Assembly: GCA_902464965.1 (NCBI GenBank)
Contig: CABQLI010000011.1
Location: 1-38,816 of the forward strand
Reading direction: 5' to 3'
DNA: 38,816 nucleotides
DNA from: an uncultured Collinsella sp.
Lineage (GTDB): Bacteria > Actinomycetota > Coriobacteriia > Coriobacteriales > Coriobacteriaceae
Both the position numbers and the translations under genes were made by a program. Under the pieces are notes generated by a model. It was not told the origin of the DNA. It saw nothing but the letters and a program-made list of their open reading frames with translations, and did no database searches. Position 1 is the stretch's first letter. Every line of letters starts with the position of its first letter. Positions 17,706 through 25,399 of this stretch are shown piece by piece.

Positions 17706-18560
17706 ATGGGCAAGTACGTAATCGTGGTTGAGTCTGGGTCGGATGTGACGCCGGAGCTCTGCGAGCGCTACGGCATCGTGCGCGTGCCCATGCATGTCAC
17801 GATTGGTGACGAGACCGTCGAGGACGGCTCGATCGATCCGCTCGAGATTTATTCGCGCTGCAACGAGTTTGGCGTGATGCCCAAGACCAGTGGCTGCGCG
17901 CCTGCGGATTTTGCTCACGTGTACGACCGCATTCACGCTGAGCAGCCCGATGCGACTATTCTGCATCTCGCGTATTCCGAGGCCACGACCTGCTCACATC
18001 AATCATCGAAGATCGCCGCCAAGGGTCGCGACTACGTCTACTCCATGGACACGCGTTTTGTCTCGGTGGGCCAGTCGCTCGTTGTCGTCGAGACTGCCAA
18101 ATACATCGAGGCTCACCCCGATGCCACCGTCGACGAGATCTTTGCATTTACGAACTCCGTCATGGACCGTGTGCTGCTGGGCTTTGTTCCTACCGACCTA
18201 GCCTTCCTTAAGGCAGGCGGTCGTCTGTCCAACGTCGCATTCCTTGGCGCACATCTGCTCAAGATTAAGCCCTGCATTGAGGTGACGGGCGGCAAGTTCG
18301 TGGCGACCAAGAAGTTCCGCGGCTCTATGCTCAAGTGCGCCCGCGCCTTTATTGACCACATGGTTGCGAAGGGCGAGATCGACTACTCGCACATTGGCCT
18401 GGCGTATTCGGTGGGCCTTTCCCAGGAGCTGCGCGATGACATGGAGGTCTATGCGCATGATCTGGGCTTTAAGGACGTTACCTGGACTCAGGTCGGCGGC
18501 GTCATCTCGAGCCATTGCGGCCCGACCGCCTTCGGTGCGGTGCTCACGCTTAAGGCGTAA
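17706..18560 (+). CDS. DegV family protein (fatty-acid-binding, FakB-like)
   Basis: A 284-residue two-domain DegV protein. The N-terminus GKYVIVVESGSDVTPELC, TSGCAPADFAHVYD (about 61-74) and the C-terminal segment around GVISSHCGPTAFG match the family. DegV/FakB proteins bind a fatty acid and present it to the kinase FakA for phosphorylation and lipid synthesis. No fakA gene is nearby. The ATG at 17706 is chosen from the family N-terminus; an upstream in-frame ATG at 17682 exists and neither has a strong ribosome site. It is preceded by about 275 bases without a gene, in which a GGGAGACG...CGTCTC hairpin (about 17580-17620) is the only structure noted. Confidence 0.87.
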   Translation: MGKYVIVVESGSDVTPELCERYGIVRVPMHVTIGDETVEDGSIDPLEIYSRCNEFGVMPKTSGCAPADFAHVYDRIHAEQPDATILHLAYSEATTCSHQSSKIAAKGRDYVYSMDTRFVSVGQSLVVVETAKYIEAHPDATVDEIFAFTNSVMDRVLLGFVPTDLAFLKAGGRLSNVAFLGAHLLKIKPCIEVTGGKFVATKKFRGSMLKCARAFIDHMVAKGEIDYSHIGLAYSVGLSQELRDDMEVYAHDLGFKDVTWTQVGGVISSHCGPTAFGAVLTLKA

Positions 18561-18602
18561 AGGCCGCAGGCGAGCGTTCTTCAGCCTGACATCTCGACGT
18601 AG

Positions 18603-18624
18603 CCCCCAGCCATGGTGATGGGGG
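18603..18624 (+). terminator. Weak hairpin after degV
   Basis: CCCCCA (18603-18608) pairs with TGGGGG (18619-18624). There is no T-run, so it is only a candidate terminator. Confidence 0.25.
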
Positions 18625-18734
18625 ATAGATTAAAACGTGCCGTTCTAGTCCGAGACGTTTAAACGCAAACGCATGGGCTAGAATGACTCTGGCATTTTAA
18701 TTGGTTGCATCCAAGGAGAGGCAAGGTAGCGCGA

Positions 18735-19553
18735 ATGGCAGAAATGACGCTTGAGGGTGTGGACGCTCGTCCCGAGGACTCTGCGTTTGCCCTTGGCCGC
18801 GTGCATTCGATCGAGACGATGGGAACGGTCGACGGACCCGGCATCCGCTTTGTGGTGTTTGTTCAGGGCTGTCCCATGCGCTGCGCGTATTGCCACAATC
18901 CCGATACCTGGTCGGTCAACGGCGGCACCATGGTGACCGTCGAACACCTGATGGATGAGTTCCAGAGTAACCACGAGTTCTATCGCAGCGGTGGCATTAC
19001 GGTGTCCGGCGGCGAGCCGCTCCTGCAGCCCGAGTTTTTGGCCGATCTGTTTCGTGCTATGCATAACAACCCCGATGGCCGTGTACATACCTGCCTAGAT
19101 AGCTGTGGCTATGCATTTGACCCCAACCACCCCGAGAAGTTCGATGCCGTGCTCAACGAGACCGACATGGTGCTGCTCGATATTAAGCATGCCGACCCGG
19201 TCGAGCATAAAAAGCTGACCGGTTGCGATCCCGCACGCATCTTAGCGTTCGGCGATGAACTTGCACGTCGCAAGATCAAGGTCGTTATCCGCCACGTGGT
19301 GGTGCCGGGCATTACCGACACGGTGGAGGAGTGCGAGAAGCTCGGTCGCCTCATCGCTCCATGGCACAACGTGGTGGGCCTGGAAATGCTGCCGTATCAT
19401 ACGATGGGTGTCGTCAAGTACGAGCAACTGGGCATTCCCTATAAGCTCGAGGGCGTGCCGCAGATGGATACCGCGCGCATGCCCGAGCTGCGCAACGCCG
19501 TCATGACGGGCATGAAAAAGCGCCGCGCCGAACTCAAAAACGCCATCGGCTAG
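18735..19553 (+). CDS. pflA: Pyruvate formate-lyase-activating enzyme (radical SAM)
   Basis: A 272-residue radical-SAM enzyme. The cluster motif CxxxCxxC is C46-C50-C53 (GCPMRCAYCHNPDTW), followed by SGGEPLLQPEF and a central LLDIKH segment, both typical of PflA. Using SAM, it makes the glycyl radical on PFL, here on the separate 83-residue chain (G58). It lies about 7 kb from the split pfl genes instead of beside them, with the fructoside locus between. The ATG at 18735 is preferred; a TTG at 18705 would extend it by ten residues through a possible AAGGAG site. Confidence 0.93.
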   Translation: MAEMTLEGVDARPEDSAFALGRVHSIETMGTVDGPGIRFVVFVQGCPMRCAYCHNPDTWSVNGGTMVTVEHLMDEFQSNHEFYRSGGITVSGGEPLLQPEFLADLFRAMHNNPDGRVHTCLDSCGYAFDPNHPEKFDAVLNETDMVLLDIKHADPVEHKKLTGCDPARILAFGDELARRKIKVVIRHVVVPGITDTVEECEKLGRLIAPWHNVVGLEMLPYHTMGVVKYEQLGIPYKLEGVPQMDTARMPELRNAVMTGMKKRRAELKNAIG

Positions 19554-19575
19554 CGAGCCATTTTCGCTTCCCAAA

Positions 19576-19608
19576 GGCACTCATTGGGGACAGACTTAAA
19601 TGAGTGCC
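19576..19608 (+). repeat. GGGACAG-loop hairpin repeat, divergent-stem copy
   Basis: A perfect 10-bp stem GGCACTCATT (19576-19585) / AATGAGTGCC (19599-19608) encloses GGGGACAGACTTA. The loop is nearly the same as AGGGACAGGTTTA in the copies at 1225, 30641 and 38589, but the stem is unrelated. Confidence 0.7.
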
Positions 19609-19645
19609 CCTGGGCACCAAGTTGATTGCCAAAGAGCCCCGTCAA

Positions 19646-19710
19646 GTTGCGGTGGAATAGTTCTTGTTTTTCGGCTTATGCCGTCCAAACAGGAACTATT
19701 TCACCGCAAC
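19646..19710. repeat. 65-bp near-perfect hairpin before the serine hydrolase gene
   Basis: A 24-bp stem (19646-19669 with 19687-19710, two mismatches) begins GTTGCGGTGGAATAGTTC. The tip is a small CGGC-TTAT-GCCG hairpin (19672-19683). It is intergenic between pflA and a serine hydrolase gene. There is no T-run, so it is a structural repeat and not an obvious terminator. The rest of 19554-19869 has no gene. Confidence 0.7.
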
Positions 19711-19804
19711 TGCGTTTTGGGTAGAGATGTGCAACAGAATTGGCAAAAATGCATAGAAACGCTTGTGGTTTCTTTAAAGACACCTTAAACGCCACTGAAT
19801 ATCT

Positions 19805-19832
19805 TTGGAAAGAAATGCCTGCTCGGTATCAT
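19805..19832 (+). promoter_or_regulatory. Candidate promoter of the serine hydrolase gene
   Basis: TTGGAA (19805-19810), 16 bases, TATCAT (19827-19832). It lies about 38 bases before the GTG start. Confidence 0.4.
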
Positions 19833-19869
19833 GCTGCTCGTATATAAACGGTAGCAGTCAGGAGACCAC

Positions 19870-20988
19870 GTGCGAAACATCGCATCGCGGGACGAGTATG
19901 TGCCGCAGCATGGCAGCAGATATAAGACGAAGGACACGTCTTCGCGTGGCCTTGCCGACACTCGCATCCGCGTGAGGAAGATTGCCGCCATTGGGATGCT
20001 AACGTCGGCGGTTATTATCCTCGGAATTACCGCCAAAACCTACGCGTCGGAGCGAATGGCACACTCAGATGCGTCAACGGTACAGACGCAAAACAAAAAG
20101 GTCTCTGAATCTAAAGTCACCGCAAGTCAAACCCTGTCGACAGCGAACCTCAAGACGGGGTTTTCGAAGGCGGACTTTAACGATATTCCCTCAGGCGATA
20201 CCGTGCAGACCTTCTCACTGGTTGATGACCAGATCCTCGCCCTGGAGGATGAGAACCTCGCCGCACTCCAGAATGCGCTTGACCAGGCGCAGGAGCTGGG
20301 CGATGTGGGCGTGGTGTTTTACGACCTGTCGAGCGGTAAGGGCGTGACGTATAACGCTGATGTCGAGGTGTACGGTGCGAGTAGCTACAAGGCACTCTAT
20401 GCGTTGTACATTTGCGAATCTCTGGTCGAGACGGGCCAGGTTTCACTCGATGACTCCCTTGGCACCTATGGTGGCTACAACATGGGTTGGCAGACGGTAC
20501 GCGACTTGATCGAGGCTGCGGTCGTTTATTCAGACAACGATTCGTTTATTGCGTTACGTGCGGCGTTTGACCGTGTCGGTTACGAGGATTGGATTGTCGG
20601 TCTTGGCATCGATTACGATACGGCACTGGATCCGATGAGTGATTTTCCGACCTACTGCCCGCGCACTTCTGCGAGGTTATGGCGTGAGATGAGCGAGTAT
20701 CTGAGCATGGATACCGAGACTTCACAGTGGTTGTCGGGCCTTCTGACATCAACATCGCGCTCGTTTATTCGCGATGGCATTGCGGACGAGCAGGTTTTGG
20801 TGCGCAACAAGGCGGGTTGGATCAGCGAGGACGGTTGCTATTCGACATGCGATGGCGGACTGATCGAAGCCGACAGCCATAGCTATGTCATGAGCGTCAT
20901 GACATCGATGCCATGGAGTGACCGTTCGAGCGAGGTTACGGCTGCGATTGCAAAGGCTCTGTTTGATACGCGAGCTGCACTGGCTTAG
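19870..20988 (+). CDS. Membrane-anchored class-A-beta-lactamase-like serine hydrolase
   Basis: 372 residues: a short cytoplasmic N-terminus, one membrane segment (about 38-56), a polar linker (60-120) and an external penicillin-binding/beta-lactamase-type domain. The active-site set is S171-S-Y-K174, SDN (221-223) and K314-A-G in place of KTG. I do not see the Glu166-bearing EPELN loop of true class A enzymes. It is therefore more likely a peptidoglycan or peptide hydrolase than a resistance beta-lactamase. The start is GTG at 19870, with GGAG five bases before it. It has its own candidate promoter. Confidence 0.8.
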   Translation: MRNIASRDEYVPQHGSRYKTKDTSSRGLADTRIRVRKIAAIGMLTSAVIILGITAKTYASERMAHSDASTVQTQNKKVSESKVTASQTLSTANLKTGFSKADFNDIPSGDTVQTFSLVDDQILALEDENLAALQNALDQAQELGDVGVVFYDLSSGKGVTYNADVEVYGASSYKALYALYICESLVETGQVSLDDSLGTYGGYNMGWQTVRDLIEAAVVYSDNDSFIALRAAFDRVGYEDWIVGLGIDYDTALDPMSDFPTYCPRTSARLWREMSEYLSMDTETSQWLSGLLTSTSRSFIRDGIADEQVLVRNKAGWISEDGCYSTCDGGLIEADSHSYVMSVMTSMPWSDRSSEVTAAIAKALFDTRAALA

Positions 20989-21066
20989 CGTGTTCGTTTG
21001 GCGAGGTCAAACAAAATGCTGGTACCATACCTTGGTTGAGAATTTCGTATAGGTTTGGGGAATGGT

Positions 21067-21807
21067 ATGGCTACCATCGCGATTATCGGTGCGCTCGAAA
21101 AAGAGATCATGCAGATTAAGGAAGAGCTGAGCGACGTTTGCGAGGCACGGGAGGCAGGCTTGACCGTTGTGAGCGGTGAGCTCGACGGCCTGACAGTTGT
21201 CGCCACAACGGCGGGCATGGGCACGGTGAACGCCGCCGCTGCAACACAGCACCTCATTAGCAAGTATGCTCCGCAGGCTGTTGTGTTTTCGGGCATTGCG
21301 GGCGGTTTGAACCCCAAGCTCCATATCGACGACGTGGTCATTGGCAAACGCCTACGCTATCTGGATACCGATACCGCGCTTATCGCCGAGTCCGCACCGG
21401 GGCTCGAGGAGTTTGGCTCGACGCCCGCGCTGGTCGATATTGCCGCCGACGTGCTTGCTGAGCGTGGGTTTGTTGACGCTTCGAAAAATGCAGTCGCTTC
21501 GAACGAGGGCACCAAGCAGTTCCTGGTCGGCACGATTGCCACGGGTAACCGCTTTGTGACGGGCGCCACCATGCGCAACGACGCTATCGAGGCGACGCAT
21601 GCCGATTGTGTCGGCATGGAGGGCGCGGCAATTGCCCATGTCGCAACCAAAAATGGTGTCGATTGCCTGGTGTTGCGCGCTATCAGCGATAATTGTGACG
21701 AGGCGTACGATGCAATTTGCGAGCGCGAGTTCGATCTGTTCGAGTATGCGCGTGTCGCAAGTGACATTACGCTCGATATCGTCCGCCGCATTGCCGCTGC
21801 GCAATAG
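21067..21807 (+). CDS. mtnN: 5'-methylthioadenosine/S-adenosylhomocysteine nucleosidase
   Basis: A 246-residue cytosolic nucleosidase that cleaves MTA, SAH and 5'-deoxyadenosine. The last is a by-product of radical-SAM enzymes such as PflA, two genes upstream. Visible motifs are the N-terminal IGALEKEI with the conserved Glu, FSGIAGGL, MEGAAIAHVA (ribose-binding Glu) and the catalytic Asp in RAISDNCDE. The ATG at 21067 is selected by family alignment (MATIAIIGALEKEI); GGGGAATGGT lies directly before it. It is followed closely by engB (38 bases), probably in the same transcript. Confidence 0.93.
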   Translation: MATIAIIGALEKEIMQIKEELSDVCEAREAGLTVVSGELDGLTVVATTAGMGTVNAAAATQHLISKYAPQAVVFSGIAGGLNPKLHIDDVVIGKRLRYLDTDTALIAESAPGLEEFGSTPALVDIAADVLAERGFVDASKNAVASNEGTKQFLVGTIATGNRFVTGATMRNDAIEATHADCVGMEGAAIAHVATKNGVDCLVLRAISDNCDEAYDAICEREFDLFEYARVASDITLDIVRRIAAAQ

Positions 21808-21845
21808 CGCGTCTATTTGTAAGAACCTACGACCAAGGAGTGTCC

Positions 21846-22436
21846 ATGGCCGATTCCATTAACTACCAGCTTGCCAAGTTCGTCGCCAGCTATGGCAAGG
21901 TTTCGCAGATTCCCGAGTCCACCTGCCCCGAGGTGAGCTTTGTCGGCCGCTCCAACGTGGGCAAGTCGTCGATTATGAACAAGCTATTTGGCCGCAAGAA
22001 CCTAGTCAAGGTTTCCAGTACGCCGGGCAAGACGAGCAACATCAACTTCTTTGAGGCCGATGACGTGCATTTCGTGGACCTGCCGGGTTACGGTTTCGCC
22101 CGTCGCTCCAAGGCCGAGCGCGACCGCTGGGCCGAGCTTATCGGCGACTTTTTCGACTCCGAGCGCAGCTTTAACTTGGTTGTCTCGCTGGTGGACATTC
22201 GTCACGACCCCAGCAAGCTCGACCACGACATGATCGACTACCTACAGGGCAACGAGTTCAACTTTATCGTTTGCCTCACCAAAGCCGACAAGCTCAGCCG
22301 CACCCAGCAGGCCCGCCAGGCAGCAGCCATCAAAAAGCAGCTCAACGTTCCGGCCGAGAACGTGATCATCACAAGCTCCCAGACCGGTACCGGCATCGAC
22401 GAACTCAAGCGCCGCATCGCCGAGGCCTGCCTCTAG
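21846..22436 (+). CDS. engB: Ribosome biogenesis GTPase EngB/YsxC
   Basis: A 196-residue TRAFAC-class GTPase required for 50S assembly. G1 is GRSNVGKS (34-41), G2 is the T-containing TPGKT segment, G3 is DLPG (78-81), G4 is TKAD and G5 is the SSQTGTG region near the C-terminus. AAGGAG lies five bases before the ATG at 21846. It is convergent with thrB; the gap holds a long core hairpin at 22515-22701. A small GGGCTC/GAGCCC stem (22440-22462) directly follows the stop. Confidence 0.95.
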   Translation: MADSINYQLAKFVASYGKVSQIPESTCPEVSFVGRSNVGKSSIMNKLFGRKNLVKVSSTPGKTSNINFFEADDVHFVDLPGYGFARRSKAERDRWAELIGDFFDSERSFNLVVSLVDIRHDPSKLDHDMIDYLQGNEFNFIVCLTKADKLSRTQQARQAAAIKKQLNVPAENVIITSSQTGTGIDELKRRIAEACL

Positions 22437-22514
22437 TAAGGGCTCCAGCCTAGCAAGAGCCCCTATCAATAAAAAACAAAACTATCAGCCCGGCGCCCTT
22501 TCAAAGCGTGGGTC

Positions 22515-22701
22515 CCTGTAGACATCGCCGGCAATGTTGTTGTAGGGCCGCCCAAGGGCATCCCCTTAAAAACATTCCGCAGCACGAGGCCCGCTTATCC
22601 GATGCTTCGAAGGAGCAGGATAAGCGGGCCTCAAGTGCGAGGACGTTTTTAAGGGGATGCCCCTGGGTGGCCCGGACAGACCGATCGGCGATGTCTACAG
22701 G
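22515..22701 (-). repeat. Long hairpin with GTCCTCG/TGCGGAAT core, copy C (arm contains thrB stop)
   Basis: The outer 16-bp perfect stem is 22515-22530 / 22686-22701; the right arm contains the thrB stop codon (22695-22697). The middle stem is 22545-22573 / 22645-22673 (29 positions, few mismatches). On the minus strand the core is GTCCTC + GCAC (about 22644 to 22635 region) facing GTGC + TGCGGAAT (22585 to 22574 region). It is capped by the 14-bp perfect stem 22587-22600 / 22618-22631. It fills most of the engB-thrB gap. Confidence 0.85.
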
Positions 22702-23576
22702 TACTCGATTTGAGCGCCCTCGGTGTCGCACGTCAGAATATGCGTATCACACTTAGGGAACTGCTCGCGCAGCTTGACCTGCAGGAACTTTGCCACGATG
22801 GTGTCGTCGGTCACAGCCATGAGGGTCGAGCCCGAGCCGCTAATCCAGATGGTCTTAGCGCCGCCGTTAAGGCAGGTGTCGCGCACGGCGTTGTAGTCGG
22901 GAATCAGGCGGCGACGATAGGGCTCCTGAATGCGGTCGTCATTGGCGGCGGCAATCAGGTCGAGGTCACCAGTCTCCAAGCCGCGCGTCATACCGGCGAT
23001 GCGGCCCATCTGCCACACGGCGGTGGAGAGCGGAATCTCCTGCGGCACGACCTTGCGTGCCTCGCTCGTGTGTACCTCGTAGGGCGGAATCACGGTAATA
23101 AAACGCAAGCGATCGCTCACCTCGTAGCGCAGACACTGGGGGAGCGAATCAGTCGGTGTAAAGGAGCAGACGGCGCCGCCCAGGATAGCGGGGGCGACGT
23201 TATCGGGATGGCCCTCGACCTCGGTGGCGATGCGGACGAGCTCGGCGCGGTCGACGGTGTGGCCCGTCAGCGCGGCGGCTGCCATGATGCCGGCGACGAC
23301 GCAGGTGGAGCTGGAGCCCAAGCCGCGTGCGACGGGCACATCGGTTTGAATGTCGATGGCAACGGGAAAAGCCGGCTCGCCCCATGCGGCCAACGCATCG
23401 ACAAAGCTCACATAGACCAGGTTATTCTCGTTTTGGAACTCTTCGGGGCAGCCCGTGATGGTGAGCTTGTCGGCGCGCTCGAAGGTGAAGTGCGAGTAGA
23501 GGCTGACGGCCATGCCGAGGGTGTCGTAGCCGATGCCTAGGTTGGCGCTGGTTGCTGGGACGGTGATTATGATCAT
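22695..23576 (-). CDS. thrB: Homoserine kinase
   Basis: A 293-residue GHMP kinase that phosphorylates homoserine in threonine synthesis. The N-terminus is VPATSANLGIGYDTLG, the ATP loop is PVARGLGSSS (81-90), and the C-terminal GHMP motif is the ISGSGSTLMAV segment. The start is the ATG complementary to 23574-23576, fixed by the family N-terminus and by AGGAGG just upstream; a longer open frame to 23648 runs into the hairpin at 23591-23702. It is downstream of thrC on the same strand, but a terminator and a long hairpin intervene, so it may be transcribed separately. The 3' end forms one arm of hairpin copy C. Confidence 0.94.
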   Translation of the reverse strand: MIIITVPATSANLGIGYDTLGMAVSLYSHFTFERADKLTITGCPEEFQNENNLVYVSFVDALAAWGEPAFPVAIDIQTDVPVARGLGSSSTCVVAGIMAAAALTGHTVDRAELVRIATEVEGHPDNVAPAILGGAVCSFTPTDSLPQCLRYEVSDRLRFITVIPPYEVHTSEARKVVPQEIPLSTAVWQMGRIAGMTRGLETGDLDLIAAANDDRIQEPYRRRLIPDYNAVRDTCLNGGAKTIWISGSGSTLMAVTDDTIVAKFLQVKLREQFPKCDTHILTCDTEGAQIEYL

Positions 23577-23590
23577 GTGGGTCCTCCTGG

Positions 23591-23702
23591 GCGGGTCTGG
23601 CCGTTTAGTTCGCTGCTCGGGCAGTCCTGGCTCGCTCGGAAAGCACATTAAGTGCTTTCCGGCTCGTGCGGAACTCGCGACGAACTAAACGGCCAGACCC
23701 GC
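23591..23702 (+). repeat. Long hairpin, divergent copy F, between thrC and thrB
   Basis: A perfect 22-bp outer stem (23591-23612 / 23681-23702) and inner stem CGGAAAGCAC / GTGCTTTCCG (about 23637-23661). The internal loop has GTCCTGGCTCG (23624-23634) on one side and CGTGCGGAAC (23665-23674) on the other. This recalls the GTCCTCG/TGCGGAAT core but is altered, and the 5' side carries an extra CTGCTCGGGCA. It lies in the leader or promoter area of thrB. Confidence 0.55.
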
Positions 23703-23728
23703 TCGCATGCTCGTCATCATCCCGAAAG

Positions 23729-23765
23729 CTAAATAAAAAGAAGGTGCGCCGGCTTTCGCCGGCGC
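23729..23765 (-). terminator. Rho-independent terminator of thrC
   Basis: GCGCCGGC (23746-23753) and GCCGGCGC (23758-23765) form a perfect 8-bp stem. On the minus strand it is followed by TTCTTTTTATTT (complement of about 23731-23742). It lies 13 bases beyond the thrC stop. Confidence 0.85.
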
Positions 23766-23777
23766 TTAATAAGGGAT

Positions 23778-25295
23778 CTAGTTGGTGCTCATTCGTTTTG
23801 CTGCGGACTCGACGTAGCTGGCCATCTCATCGACGTCGCAGACGTCTTCGAAGCGGACGGGTTTGGACTCGAGTTCGGCGAGCTGTGCCGGGGCGACCGT
23901 GTTGGTTGCCTGCTCGAGCACGCGCATGGCCTCAAAATCATCCTCGGGAACGTCGAGGCCCAGGGCGTCGCAGCAGGCGCGTGGGAACTTGTAGGGGCTG
24001 GCGGTCGAAAGCAGCACGCGGGCCTTGGCGCCCTCGGCGGGAGCAACCTTTTCAAAGACGTGATAGCCGCAGGCGGTGTGCGGGTCGATCACGTAGCCGT
24101 TTGCATCCCAGCAGCTCTTGATGGCAGCGCGGACCTCGTCTTCGCTGGCCCAGCCACAGCCAAAGACGCTCTGGATCTTGGACAGCAGCTCGGCGGGCAC
24201 CTCATAGCGGCCGGTCTGGGCAAGCTGCTCCATAAGGCCGGCAACGAGCTCGCAGTCGCCGTCGGACAGGAAGTACAGCATGCGCTCCAGGTTGGAGCTG
24301 ATGAGGATGTCCATCGATGGCGAGATGGTCGTGAAGAACGGGCGGTTACGGTCGTAAACGCCGGTGGTCAGGAAGTCGGCCAGCACGTTGTTCTTGTCGC
24401 TCGCGACGATGAGCTTGGCGACGGGCAGGCCCATGCGCTTGGCATAGTAGCCGGCCAGGATATCGCCAAAGTTGCCGGTCGGTACGCAGAACTCCACGGA
24501 GTCGCCGGCCTCGATGGCGCCGGCGCGCAGCAGTTGCGCATAGGCGGCAAAGTAGTAGACAACCTGCGGCACCAGGCGGCCGACGTTGATGGAGTTGGCG
24601 CTCGAAAGCACCGTGCCGGCGGCCTCAAGACGCTCGGCAAGCTTCTTATCGGCAAAGATGCGCTTGACGGCACTCTGGGCGTCGTCAAAGTTGCCGCGGA
24701 TTCCGCAGACGGCGACGTTATCGCCCTCCTGAGTGGACATCTGCAGGTTCTGGACGCGGCTGACCTTGCCCTCGGGATAAAAGACGGTGATGCCCGTGCC
24801 CGGAGCGTCGGCAAAACCGGCGAGCGCGGCCTTGCCGGTGTCGCCTGACGTGGCGGTGACGATCATGATGCGCTCGGCGCCGCCGTCCTTGGCGGAAGTG
24901 CGGGCCATGAGGCGGGGGAGCATCTGTAGGGCGACGTCCTTGAAGGCGCTTGTGGGGCCGCCAAAGAGCTCCATCACATAGGTCTGAGGGGCGTCAGCGC
25001 CCGGCGCTGCGTCGAGTTTGACGAGCGGCGTAACCTCTTCACTCGCGAACGTGCCGCGGTATGCCTCGTCGACACACGCCGAAATTTCTTCGGCCGTGTA
25101 ATCATTCAGTAACATTCCCAACACATCTTGAGCGATTTCAAAGTACGATTTATCTGCAAGCGAGCTGATATCGACCTGCTGGGTGCCAAGCTCGTCCGAG
25201 ACAAACAAACCCCCGTCGGGAGCGATGCCGGTGCGGATTGCCACCTTACTTGAGCACGATAAAGTGCGTCCTCGTGTACTATGATAAGTTCCCAT
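23778..25295 (-). CDS. thrC: Threonine synthase
   Basis: A 505-residue PLP enzyme that converts O-phosphohomoserine to threonine. The PLP lysine is K119 in PTSAFKD; the phosphate-binding TSGDTGKAAL follows (about 150-160). The length fits the longer, E. coli/yeast-type class with an N-terminal domain (YHSTRGRT...GGLFV). The start is the ATG complementary to 25293-25295, with AGGAG about ten bases before it; the open frame continues 15 codons further without family support. It is divergent from lysC across a 104-base gap that must hold both promoters. I see no T-box or attenuator there. Confidence 0.94.
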   Translation of the reverse strand: MGTYHSTRGRTLSCSSKVAIRTGIAPDGGLFVSDELGTQQVDISSLADKSYFEIAQDVLGMLLNDYTAEEISACVDEAYRGTFASEEVTPLVKLDAAPGADAPQTYVMELFGGPTSAFKDVALQMLPRLMARTSAKDGGAERIMIVTATSGDTGKAALAGFADAPGTGITVFYPEGKVSRVQNLQMSTQEGDNVAVCGIRGNFDDAQSAVKRIFADKKLAERLEAAGTVLSSANSINVGRLVPQVVYYFAAYAQLLRAGAIEAGDSVEFCVPTGNFGDILAGYYAKRMGLPVAKLIVASDKNNVLADFLTTGVYDRNRPFFTTISPSMDILISSNLERMLYFLSDGDCELVAGLMEQLAQTGRYEVPAELLSKIQSVFGCGWASEDEVRAAIKSCWDANGYVIDPHTACGYHVFEKVAPAEGAKARVLLSTASPYKFPRACCDALGLDVPEDDFEAMRVLEQATNTVAPAQLAELESKPVRFEDVCDVDEMASYVESAAKRMSTN

Positions 25296-25399
25296 ATAAC
25301 ACTGCTCCTCGGATGCCTTGGTCCCAATCGGTGAAACCATGGTATCAGAGCGCGCAAAATAGGTTCGCAGAGGCTTTTTAGAAAGGTAACCTCCAGCCC

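Noticed and set aside
25296..25399. T-box or amino-acid riboswitch in the thrC-lysC gap
   Set aside because: The gap is only 104 bases, with no T-box consensus, specifier stem or terminator/antiterminator pair.
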